Assembly (NCBI GenBank): GCA_025360395.1
Contig: JANYCH010000089.1
Span: 1 to 10,161 of the forward strand
DNA: 10,161 nucleotides
Direction of reading: 5' to 3'
DNA from: Cytophagales bacterium
GTDB lineage: Bacteria; Bacteroidota; Bacteroidia; Cytophagales; UBA9547
Shown: in pieces, positions 1 through 7,056 of the stretch
How positions within the stretch are numbered: the first letter of the stretch is position 1
How the letters are laid out: each line of letters opens with the position of its first letter
The notes under the pieces: model-generated
What the model was told of the DNA's origin: nothing
Databases searched by the model: none
The model's input: only the letters and a program-made list of their open reading frames with translations
Position numbers and translations under genes: made by a program

Positions 1-1038
1 AAGACAAGGATCGTATTGTGTGGCATAAGACAATGCATCTGCCAGGATCATCCTTCCCTCGGCATCAGTATTCATTATTTCAACTGTGGATCCGTTGTGC
101 ATTGTCACGACATCTCCTGGTGTAATGGCATTACCGTCCGGCCGGTTTTCTGTTGCTGGAATAAGTCCAATAACATGTACAGGGACTTTATTTTCAGCCA
201 ATGCTGCAATGGTTCCTATTACTGTTGCAGCACCCGCCATGTCGCACTTCATAAAATCCATGCTGTTTGGGGTCGGCTTTAGGCTCAATCCACCTGTATC
301 GTAAACGACGCCTTTGCCAACTAAAATAATGGGTTTTGAATTCTTTGCTGTTCTTGACCTGTATTCTAAAATGCTGAATGTTGGTGGGTTAAGGGAACCG
401 GCATTAATTGCAAGAAGCCCGCCCATCCCCAAACTTTTAATTTTATTTTTATCAAATATCTCAACAGAAAAACCCTTTTTAGCACCAATTTCTTTGGCTC
501 TTTCCGCCAGGTCTACTGCGGTGAGGCTTATCAAAGGTTCGTTTACCAAATCTCTGGCAAGGCATACAGCCTGGCAGCACTGCAAAATGTTTTTTATTTG
601 AAGGTCAGACAAAAGACTGCTGTAAACTTCCAGCACAGCAAGGTTAGACTCTCTTTTCTCAGATTTATATTTTTGAAAAGAATAATGACTTAAAATCAAG
701 CCTTCCAAAAAGGCTAATGTGACTTCAGCATCCTTTTGAAAATCGAGGATCCTGGCAAATTCAAGGTTTTCTTTATAAAGAATATCAAAAACATCAGATG
801 CCAGGTTCCTTACTTTTTCAAGGTTGGCATTAAAATCTTCTTTTACCTGGGTTTTAATTGCAACTTTTACTGAAGGATAGTTAGTAAGGAGAGCAATAGA
901 ATCCTTTTCAAATTTCTTATTTATGGCTGCTAGTTCACCGGAATCAGGAAAAAGAGCGGAAGGAATAAATTTTGGCAAAAGTATAATTCCTTCTTTGGGT
1001 GCCTCCTGAGGAAGGCCATGTAACAAGCGTATCTGCAC
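1..1038 (-). CDS. pepA: Leucyl aminopeptidase (M17 family), 3' end outside window
   Basis: This is a cytosolic M17 metallopeptidase that removes N-terminal amino acids from peptides using two metal ions. 346 codons are visible without interruption; the C-terminus lies beyond the left edge (family members are usually about 450-500 residues). Visible motifs are ARDLVNEP at the start of the catalytic domain, GKGVVYDTGG with metal ligands K242 and D247, catalytic K254 in LSLKP, D266 in MKCDMAGA, and the M17 signature NTDAEGRM at 323-330 with ligands D325 and E327 and catalytic R329. These line up with Lys270, Asp275, Lys282, Asp293, Asp352, Glu354 and Arg356 of E. coli PepA (family knowledge). 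The start is taken as GTG at 1038-1036 because an in-frame stop lies at 1050-1048, no ATG occurs before the conserved region, and a promoter-like TAGCTTTG sits just upstream. It is divergent from the helicase gene. The N-terminal domain is poorly conserved, as is usual for the family. Confidence 0.93.
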   Translation of the reverse strand, partial: MQIRLLHGLPQEAPKEGIILLPKFIPSALFPDSGELAAINKKFEKDSIALLTNYPSVKVAIKTQVKEDFNANLEKVRNLASDVFDILYKENLEFARILDFQKDAEVTLAFLEGLILSHYSFQKYKSEKRESNLAVLEVYSSLLSDLQIKNILQCCQAVCLARDLVNEPLISLTAVDLAERAKEIGAKKGFSVEIFDKNKIKSLGMGGLLAINAGSLNPPTFSILEYRSRTAKNSKPIILVGKGVVYDTGGLSLKPTPNSMDFMKCDMAGAATVIGTIAALAENKVPVHVIGLIPATENRPDGNAITPGDVVTMHNGSTVEIMNTDAEGRMILADALSYATQYDPCL

Positions 1039-1055
1039 TACTTTTCTTTATTGGA

Positions 1056-1063
1056 CAAAGCTA
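1056..1063 (-). promoter_or_regulatory. Bacteroidota-type -7 element (TAGCTTTG) for the aminopeptidase gene
   Basis: Read on the minus strand, the sequence is TAGCTTTG, matching the Bacteroidota primary sigma -7 consensus TAnnTTTG. It lies 17 bases before the GTG start at 1038, which would give a very short leader. No clear TTG -33 box is visible 17-22 bases further upstream. The same octamer occurs before asd, which raises confidence in both. Confidence 0.5.
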
Positions 1064-1119
1064 AGATAGTGTAACGATTTATGGTATAATTTTAAGCTTT
1101 ATTTCAGGGATGATGATAT

Positions 1120-1140
1120 CAAACATTCTATAAATGTTTG
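1120..1140. repeat. Perfect 8-bp inverted repeat in the divergent pepA/helicase region
   Basis: CAAACATT (1120-1127) and AATGTTTG (1133-1140) are perfect reverse complements separated by CTATA. A further AAACAT at 1148-1153 could also pair with the right arm, so two alternative weak hairpins are possible. The site lies between the aminopeptidase promoter and the helicase. An operator or a chance AT-rich repeat are both possible; no regulator is encoded nearby. Confidence 0.35.
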
Positions 1141-1298
1141 TATTTTAAAACATACTATCAATAACCAAGTTCTATTCATATAATCAGCACTCATTTAATA
1201 ACAATCTAGCTATTTTAGCTTTTAAAAAATATCAACAATGGTTCAAATACCGGGGATGGGAACCTCTCTCCTACCAGGTTGAGGCTTTTCATGCTTAT

Positions 1299-3650
1299 AT
1301 GGAAGGTAAAAATGGCATTATCAATGCCCCAACCGGAAGCGGTAAAACTTTTTCTCTTTGGTTGCCCATAGTCTTAAAAAACATTACAGAAAAAAAACAA
1401 AATCCTGTTGGTTTAAAAGTTTTATGGATTACACCAGTAAGGGCTCTTGCAAACGACCTGAAAATGGCCATGCAAACTGCATGTGATGAATTGGAAAGTG
1501 GCTGGAAAGTTGAACTTCGTACAGGTGATACAGACGTAAAAGACCGTGATAAACAACGAAAAAGTCCACCTCAGGCTTTAGTTACCACACCTGAAAGTCT
1601 GCAATTATTCCTGGCTAGCAAAGACTACCATCTTTTTTTTGCAGGTCTGGAATGTATTGTGATTGATGAGTGGCATGAACTACTTGGAAACAAGCGAGGT
1701 GTGCAGATAGAGCTGGCTTTATCAAGGTTGAAATCCATTTGTCCGGATATACAGGTTTGGGGTGTTTCCGCGACAATAGGAAACCTGGAGGAAGCTATGC
1801 AGGTAATTTTAGGAGATGACCTGGAACTGAAGCCCAGCCAAATGATAAAGGCAGATATTGTCAAAAAGATAGACATTATCCCAATCCTGCCTGATGAAGT
1901 TGAAGAATATCCCTGGGCCGGACATTTGGGCATCAAACTTCTGGAAAAAATTATACCCATTATCAATGCTTCAAAAACTTCCCTAATTTTCACGAATACC
2001 CGCTCGCAGGCAGAAATCTGGTACTCCCGGATTATTGAGGAATATCCTGAATATTCCGGAGCTATAGCCATTCACCATGGTTCATTGAGCCAGGAGATAA
2101 GGTTGTGGGTGGAAGATTCTTTGCACAAAGGAACGCTGAAAGCAGTAATATGTACCAGTAGCCTAGACCTGGGTGTTGATTTTCGCCCTGTAGATACTGT
2201 TATCCAAATTGGCGGGCCAAAAGGAGTTGCCCGTTTTCTTCAACGGGCGGGAAGAAGCGGCCACCGGCCGGGAGATGTAAGCAAAATATATTTTTTACCA
2301 ACTCATTCTCTTGAACTTGTCGAATGTGCGTCTTTACGTGAAGCTTATAAAAACCAGACAATGGAAAGCCGGATTCCTATGATCCGCTCCTGGGATGTTT
2401 TATGTCAGTATCTGGTAACCCTTTCCTTGTCAAACGGCCTGGAGGCGGAAACGATTTTTAAAGAGGTTAGGTCAACTTTTGCTTATTCATCCATGTCTAG
2501 GGAGGAATACAATACCTGTTTGCAGTTTGTAACCCAGGGAGGCGAAACCCTTCAGGCTTACCATGAATTTACAAGACTAGAGTATAAGGAAGATAAGTTT
2601 TTTATTGCCAGTAAGAAAATGGCAATGCGTCACCGACTCCAAATCGGGACCATTGTGAGCGATGCTGTAATGAAGGTGAAGTTCCTGAAAGGCACCTACA
2701 TAGGCACCATTGAAGAATATTTTATTAGCCGGCTAAATCCAGGAGATGTTTTTGTATTTGCAGGAAAAAACCTGGAACTGATCAGCATCAAGGATTTAAC
2801 TGCGCTGGTGAAACTGAGCAAAAAAGTGGCCAAGCTTATTCCTCAATGGATGGGAGGCCGAATGTCGCTCTCCTCTCAATTATCCAATATCATAAGAGAG
2901 AAAATAACGATTGCCATGAACAATGAGTCAACCGATATTGAGATGCAAACTCTGATTCCATTGCTTGAAAAACAGAAACAAAAATCACATTTACCTTCTG
3001 AAAATGAGTTGCTTATTGAATATTTCGAATCAAAAGAAGGCTTTCATTTCTTCTGTTTTACTTTTGAAGGGCGGAATGTAAATGAAGGTTTGGGTTCACT
3101 TTTGGCCTTCCGGCTGGGAAGGGAAAAGCCTTTAACTTTCTCAATTTCTATGACCGATTATGGATTTGAATTGTTGAGTGACCAGGACTTCTGGCCCGTA
3201 ATTGAGAAGCTCGGTTTTGATACACTTTTCGCTGAAGAAAACCTGGTGACAGACATCATGCACGGTTTCAACGTAAATGAAATGGCCAAAAGAAAATTCC
3301 GGGACATTGCAGTGATTGCAGGATTAGTCTTCCAGGGTTATCCAAATAAAGAGGTGAAGCAGAGACATTTGATGGCCTCGACTGGTAACTTTTTTCAAAT
3401 GTTCAAACAATATGAGCCAGATCATTTTTTGCTCAGGCAGGCTTATGAAGAAGTTTTGCAAGACCAGCTGGAAGAAACAAGGCTGCGAAATGCCATTCAA
3501 AGGATATTATCACAAACCATTATTATAGAGCAACTTAAAGAACCAAGTCCCTTTTGTTTTCCCATTATGGTTGAACGTTTCAGGGCAAGCATTACTTCAG
3601 AATCTATTGAAGACCGTGTTCAGAAGATGATAGCGCAGATGGTGAAGTAG
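1299..3650 (+). CDS. Lhr-like DEXH-box helicase, probably DNA ligase-associated type
   Basis: This is an SF2 helicase of the Lhr-like group; the length and motifs fit the family named 'ligase-associated DNA damage response DEXH box helicase', which is tied to DNA repair in many bacteria. Counting from ATG 1299 (783 aa), motif I APTGSGKT is at 10-17, motif Ia is in WITPVRALANDL, TTPES follows, motif II is DEWH at 123-126 (DEWHEL is typical of Lhr-like proteins), motif III SAT is at 157-159, motif IV is in LIFTNTRSQAE, motif V is around TSSLDLGVDF, and motif VI QRAGRSGH is at 315-322. The remaining ~450 residues fit the winged-helix/Lhr C-terminal region. The real N-terminus is probably upstream: the frame is open from 1149 and encodes WFKYRGWEPLSYQVEAF just before 1299, which resembles the Q-motif region of the family. 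That extension has no ATG, GTG, TTG or CTG; ATT at 1212 is the best-placed codon. None of the usual partner genes (ligase, exonuclease, phosphoesterase) are in view. Confidence 0.9.
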   Translation: MEGKNGIINAPTGSGKTFSLWLPIVLKNITEKKQNPVGLKVLWITPVRALANDLKMAMQTACDELESGWKVELRTGDTDVKDRDKQRKSPPQALVTTPESLQLFLASKDYHLFFAGLECIVIDEWHELLGNKRGVQIELALSRLKSICPDIQVWGVSATIGNLEEAMQVILGDDLELKPSQMIKADIVKKIDIIPILPDEVEEYPWAGHLGIKLLEKIIPIINASKTSLIFTNTRSQAEIWYSRIIEEYPEYSGAIAIHHGSLSQEIRLWVEDSLHKGTLKAVICTSSLDLGVDFRPVDTVIQIGGPKGVARFLQRAGRSGHRPGDVSKIYFLPTHSLELVECASLREAYKNQTMESRIPMIRSWDVLCQYLVTLSLSNGLEAETIFKEVRSTFAYSSMSREEYNTCLQFVTQGGETLQAYHEFTRLEYKEDKFFIASKKMAMRHRLQIGTIVSDAVMKVKFLKGTYIGTIEEYFISRLNPGDVFVFAGKNLELISIKDLTALVKLSKKVAKLIPQWMGGRMSLSSQLSNIIREKITIAMNNESTDIEMQTLIPLLEKQKQKSHLPSENELLIEYFESKEGFHFFCFTFEGRNVNEGLGSLLAFRLGREKPLTFSISMTDYGFELLSDQDFWPVIEKLGFDTLFAEENLVTDIMHGFNVNEMAKRKFRDIAVIAGLVFQGYPNKEVKQRHLMASTGNFFQMFKQYEPDHFLLRQAYEEVLQDQLEETRLRNAIQRILSQTIIIEQLKEPSPFCFPIMVERFRASITSESIEDRVQKMIAQMVK

Positions 3651-3728
3651 TTTGAGTTGCGGGTTAAATTTGACGGCGTGCAATTCAGAGTTTGCATAAA
3701 CAGAAGACCGTTAAAGTGACTTAAACTT

Positions 3729-4955
3729 TCAGAGTATCTTATATCTTCTATTAATTAAATCCAAAACTGGCCCGGTCATAATGGTGGTTATCAGGGCCAT
3801 GCAAACCATGATTGAAAACAATTCCTTGCTGATGATACCCAAGTCGTAACCAATATTTAAGACAACAAGCTCCATTAAACCTCTTGTATTCATTAAAGCC
3901 CCGATCACAAGGCTATCATGCCAATTTTGGCCAACAAACCTGGCTGCAAATGCGCTTCCAATGAATTTTCCGGTCACGGCCAGCAACACTACAATAGCAC
4001 AAATTCCCGACAAGTAAAAGTTGTCTAATAAATTAATCTGGGTCCTCAATCCGGTCAGGACAAAAAATAAAGGCAAGAATAAAATTGTGGAAACATCTTC
4101 TATTTTACCAATAAAAATCTTCCTGAATGCGAGGTTGTCAGGCATGATTAATCCGGCGAGGAATGCCCCGAACAAGGCATGAATCCCTAGTATTTCGGTA
4201 GTAAAAGCTGAAATTAGCAAAACCAAAAAGCTAATTGCTGTTATAGATTTGTTTCGTCGTCCATCGCCATATCTTTCATATAAGTTCTGTAAAAGAGGTT
4301 GAACAACTCTTAACATAATTAAAACATACGCTGCTATTAATAAAACCCGCAGGGCAGTATCAATTAAAGAACCTCCCTTTGCAATGGCAATTATAGCAGC
4401 GAGAATGCACCAGGCAGTAATATCATCCGCAGCTGCACAGGCAATGGCAATAATTCCAGCCGGAGTATTCTTCAGGCCTTTTTCCTGCACTATCCTCACA
4501 AGAACAGGGAATGCAGTTATGCTCATGGCTATGCCCATAAATAAACCAAACTCAATAAAACCTATTCCTGCCGGAGCTAGATTGTCATAAATGAAATATG
4601 CGAGGCCTAAACCAAGTGCAAACGGAAAAAGAATACTGGCATAGCTTATTACTATGGCAGTATTCATTTTATTTTTCAAAACACTCAAATCCAGCTCCAT
4701 TCCAACAATAAACATGAACAGGATCAGGCCTATCTGACTTACTAATTTCAGGTTGGGTATGGAAGAAATAGGAAATAAAAACTCCGAAAATCCTGGAAAC
4801 AATATCCCAAATAGTGAAGGCCCTAAAATAATTCCGGCCATAATCTCGCCTATAACAGGTGGTTGACCAATTCTTCGGCAGATCCAACCAAAAAAGCGGG
4901 CAATCAGGATCACAGAAAAAACCTGCATTAGCAACATCGCCAAAGGATGTTCCAC
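3729..4955 (-). CDS. Cation:proton antiporter (CPA2/Kef-type membrane domain)
   Basis: This 408-residue inner-membrane protein has about 12 hydrophobic segments and belongs to the sodium/hydrogen exchanger family, predicted to swap K+ or Na+ for H+. Visible family motifs are IGEIMAGIILGPSLFG near 35-50, IGLILFMFIVGMELDL near 75-90, ITAFPVLVRIVQEKGL near 146-161, the paired aspartates DD 177-178 in CAAADDITAW (the ion-binding segment), HALFGAFLAGLIMP near 259-271, and MNTRGLMELVVLNIG near 355-369. The last motif and the PLFFVLTGLRT segment resemble the KHA1/CHX-like branch rather than E. coli KefC. The protein ends right after the membrane domain (INRRYKIL): no RCK/TrkA-N or universal-stress domain follows, unlike many relatives. 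The start is GTG at 4955-4953; no ATG lies in frame upstream. It follows trpC by 40 bp on the same strand and could be cotranscribed. The transported ion cannot be told from sequence. Confidence 0.9.
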   Translation of the reverse strand: MEHPLAMLLMQVFSVILIARFFGWICRRIGQPPVIGEIMAGIILGPSLFGILFPGFSEFLFPISSIPNLKLVSQIGLILFMFIVGMELDLSVLKNKMNTAIVISYASILFPFALGLGLAYFIYDNLAPAGIGFIEFGLFMGIAMSITAFPVLVRIVQEKGLKNTPAGIIAIACAAADDITAWCILAAIIAIAKGGSLIDTALRVLLIAAYVLIMLRVVQPLLQNLYERYGDGRRNKSITAISFLVLLISAFTTEILGIHALFGAFLAGLIMPDNLAFRKIFIGKIEDVSTILFLPLFFVLTGLRTQINLLDNFYLSGICAIVVLLAVTGKFIGSAFAARFVGQNWHDSLVIGALMNTRGLMELVVLNIGYDLGIISKELFSIMVCMALITTIMTGPVLDLINRRYKIL

Positions 4956-4995
4956 GTTTAGTAGAATTGATTTAAAAAGATTTATAACTGTGGAT

Positions 4996-5781
4996 TTAAA
5001 TTTTTAAAATAAAATTATGGATTGCCTCTACAGGATCTGGCGTTTGCATAAATGCTTCTCCCATTAAAAATCCTTTGTAGCCATGAGTTTTCAGGTACCG
5101 GATGGTTTCTGTTTTAGAAATACCACTTTCAGAAATCCTGGTAAAAGATGCAGGGATATGTTCAATTGCTTTAATTGAGCGTTCGATATCCACAGTAAAA
5201 TCTTTGAGGTTTCTATTGTTCACTCCCACTATATCTATGTATTCGCTCAGGTTTCCATCTAACTCTTTTACTTCATGTATTTCAAGCAATGTTTCAAGAC
5301 CTAAAGACTTGGCAAACTTCGCAAGTTTGTTAAGCAAAGTTGAATCTATGGCTGCGGCAATAAGTAAAATCACATCAGCACCCCATGCTTTTGCCTCCAG
5401 GATCTGGTATTCATCTACCATAAAATCTTTCCGGAGCAACGGAACATTTACTGCATTCCGTACAGCAATCAGGTCTTCTTTGGCACCTCCGAAATAAGGC
5501 CCGTCAGTCAAAACAGACAAGGCAGTTGCGCCGGCCATTACGTAACCAGAGGTTATTTCAACCGGACTAAATGCTTCATTGAAAACCCCTTTTGAGGGAG
5601 ATTTCCTTTTGAATTCAGCAATTATTCCCTGTCTTCCTGCAGGATTTTCTAAAGCCGATTTGAGTGAAATCGTTGGCTTGTTAAAAAAACGTGAGTTTTC
5701 AAGTTCTGCAATGGAAACTAATTCCTGGTTGCCTTTTACTTCCTGGTACTTACCCAAGGTTATTTTTTCTAGAATATTCAT
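4996..5781 (-). CDS. trpC: Indole-3-glycerol phosphate synthase
   Basis: This (beta/alpha)8-barrel enzyme of tryptophan synthesis converts 1-(o-carboxyphenylamino)-1-deoxyribulose 5-phosphate to indole-3-glycerol phosphate with loss of CO2. At 261 residues it is full length. Active-site residues seen are E56 and K58 in AEFKRKSPSKG, the general acid K118 in LLRKDF, E167 in LLEIHE, N188 in GVNNRNL and S219 in SESGI. They match the Sulfolobus enzyme residues E51, K53, K110, E159, N180 and S211 with constant offsets. It is monofunctional: no TrpF domain is fused. The ATG at 5781 starts directly at the conserved N-terminal helix and has no Shine-Dalgarno. It lies 31 bp after the DUF1016 gene and 40 bp before the antiporter gene, with no other trp gene in the window, so it may depend on read-through from the DUF1016 promoter or on a promoter inside that gene. 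Confidence 0.97.
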   Translation of the reverse strand: MNILEKITLGKYQEVKGNQELVSIAELENSRFFNKPTISLKSALENPAGRQGIIAEFKRKSPSKGVFNEAFSPVEITSGYVMAGATALSVLTDGPYFGGAKEDLIAVRNAVNVPLLRKDFMVDEYQILEAKAWGADVILLIAAAIDSTLLNKLAKFAKSLGLETLLEIHEVKELDGNLSEYIDIVGVNNRNLKDFTVDIERSIKAIEHIPASFTRISESGISKTETIRYLKTHGYKGFLMGEAFMQTPDPVEAIHNFILKI

Positions 5782-5788
5782 AACAAGA

Positions 5789-5819
5789 GCAAAGATATTG
5801 ATCCTTTGCTTTTCAAAGG
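5789..5819 (-). promoter_or_regulatory. Two mutually exclusive short hairpins before trpC
   Basis: On the minus strand, CCTTTG (5819-5814) can pair with CAAAGG (5808-5803) across a five-base loop, while GCAAAG (5809-5804) can instead pair with CTTTGC (5794-5789). The two stems share the middle segment, so only one can form at a time. The site spans the stop codon of the DUF1016 gene and the 31-bp spacer in front of trpC. There is no leader peptide with Trp codons and no good U-run, so attenuation is speculative; the stems are short and may be chance. Confidence 0.2.
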
Positions 5820-6970
5820 TTTTTAATTTCGCTGTCTATAAATGAGGCTAGTTGTTCTTTTGCAGGCAATTGCAATAAGTACTGACTTACAAATATTTCT
5901 TTATCTGAATCTGCCACTGCATATTCTACCAGTGTTTTATTTTGACTTGTAGCAAGTAAAATTCCTACCGGTGGATTGTCTCCCGGCAAAATCATGTTTT
6001 TTTTGTAGAAATTAATATAGGTTTTTAATTGGCCAATATGTTCATGGCTGGCCTTTTCAGTTTTCAATTCTACCAAAACATGGCATTTCAATATTCTGTG
6101 ATAAAAAACCAAATCTATAAAATAGTATTCATCTCCTATTAGGATCCGTTTTTGGCGGGCTTCAAAACAAAAACCATTTCCAAGTTCAATGATAAATTGC
6201 TGAAGATGCTCAATTAAAGCCTGTTCTAACTCATTTTCCTCAATCAAGTGAGGCTGGTTAATATTAAGAAACTCAAAAAAATAATGTGACTTAATTATGT
6301 CAGTAGATTGCTGTGGGCTTATTTTTTGTTGTATTTGGTTCAAAGCAATCTGGTAATCACCTGATAAACCAAGCCTTTCAAAAGTAAGGGTAGAGATATG
6401 TTTTTCTAACTCCCTGACCGACAAAGTATTTTTTATAATCAGAAGTTCATAAAATCTTCTTTTTATATCTTCCCTTATTTTGATTAATTCATTGAAATGA
6501 GAGTATGGAATCTTAAAAAAAAGATTGTTAAAATATTTAATATCTAATTGATTTTCTGTGAGTTGTAATTCGGGGGACACTGTCCCCCGAATTGAGATAT
6601 CATCAGAAATAATTTCTTCAGGCAATACAGAAGATATTGCATTTTCCAATTCACTGGCTAACAGCGTATAAAAAGGCAGAGAAGGAAGATGAATGGTAAA
6701 AAAAGAATACGTAATGTAAAAAGTCCTGAAATTTCTCAGTTCACGTTCATTTACATTCTTTAATTTATTGGCTTGAAGTTCTTTTGCCAGGAGGGATAAT
6801 AATTTTTCACCGTAACGAGCTTTATCTTCACCTTTTTGCTCAAATTCTACAATATAATATCCAATTAGCCAATTACGCAAAGTAAGATGGACGTTGACGG
6901 CCTTTACAGCACTTTGCTGCAAATGAGAGTTGGTTGATTGAATTGTAGCAACTAGTCTATCAAAATCCAT
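5813..6970 (-). CDS. DUF1016/YhcG-type protein with C-terminal PD-(D/E)XK nuclease domain
   Basis: At 385 residues this is close to the usual family length of about 330-390. The N-terminal DUF1016_N/YhcG domain (about 15-170) shows ARYGEKLLSLLAKEL at 51-65 and NERELRNFRTFY near 74-85. The C-terminal PD-(D/E)XK fold carries FEARQKRILIGDEYYFIDL, with catalytic D286, then the ELK triad E301 and K303, and Q314 in HIGQLKTYINFY, followed by PPVGILLA. All the nuclease residues are present, so it should be catalytically competent. The family is widespread, often near restriction-modification or mobile DNA, but its biological role is poorly established; I infer DNA cleavage only from the fold. Residues 126-135 (SIRGTVSPEL) are encoded by a perfect 27-nt palindrome at 6593-6567, in the stretch between recognisable N-terminal motifs and the rest. 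No restriction or methylase gene is adjacent; trpC follows after 31 bp. The start is ATG 6970. Confidence 0.9.
   Translation of the reverse strand: MDFDRLVATIQSTNSHLQQSAVKAVNVHLTLRNWLIGYYIVEFEQKGEDKARYGEKLLSLLAKELQANKLKNVNERELRNFRTFYITYSFFTIHLPSLPFYTLLASELENAISSVLPEEIISDDISIRGTVSPELQLTENQLDIKYFNNLFFKIPYSHFNELIKIREDIKRRFYELLIIKNTLSVRELEKHISTLTFERLGLSGDYQIALNQIQQKISPQQSTDIIKSHYFFEFLNINQPHLIEENELEQALIEHLQQFIIELGNGFCFEARQKRILIGDEYYFIDLVFYHRILKCHVLVELKTEKASHEHIGQLKTYINFYKKNMILPGDNPPVGILLATSQNKTLVEYAVADSDKEIFVSQYLLQLPAKEQLASFIDSEIKNL
6567..6593. repeat. Perfect 27-nt palindrome inside the DUF1016 gene
   Basis: AATTCGGGGGACA (6567-6579), a single C at 6580, and TGTCCCCCGAATT (6581-6593) form two perfect 13-nt arms. 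The arms are far more GC-rich than the AT-rich gene around them. Read on the minus strand it is in frame and encodes about ten residues, SIRGTVSPEL. The compact GC-rich palindrome resembles REP-like dispersed palindromes of the kind moved by REP-associated transposases, but that origin is inference: only one copy lies in this window. Confidence 0.85.
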
Positions 6971-7056
6971 TTCGAAACAAATCTAATTTTATTCTGGTAA
7001 TTTATTTAATTGTACCGAACAGAATAATGTGGCAAAATATCAATAGGTTTGACATG

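Noticed and set aside
86..601. Plus-strand open frames opposite the aminopeptidase
   Set aside because: The minus strand encodes the M17 metal-binding motifs throughout; these frames are shadows.
1238..1282. ATG at 1238 as the helicase start
   Set aside because: It is in another frame and stops after 14 codons (TGA at 1280).
1625..2071. 148-codon open frame on the minus strand inside the helicase gene
   Set aside because: It lies antisense to helicase motifs II to IV, has no recognisable domain, and is explained by the codon use of the real gene.
3651..3728. Bidirectional terminator between the convergent helicase and antiporter genes
   Set aside because: Only a weak AAAGT/ACTTT pairing is visible, with no GC stem or T-run.
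5102..5497. 131-codon plus-strand frame opposite trpC
   Set aside because: It is antisense to conserved IGPS active-site segments and is serine-rich low-complexity read-through.
6567..6593. The palindrome as an intrinsic terminator
   Set aside because: It lies well inside an intact reading frame and is not followed by a T-run on either strand.
5813..6970. DUF1016 gene as part of a defence island or restriction system
   Set aside because: No methylase, specificity subunit, toxin or other defence gene is adjacent; the neighbours are metabolic and transport genes.
6978..6985. TAGATTTG on the minus strand as the promoter of the DUF1016 gene
   Set aside because: It fits TAnnTTTG but ends only seven bases before the ATG and has no -33 box; it would imply an almost leaderless mRNA, so it was not listed as a feature.
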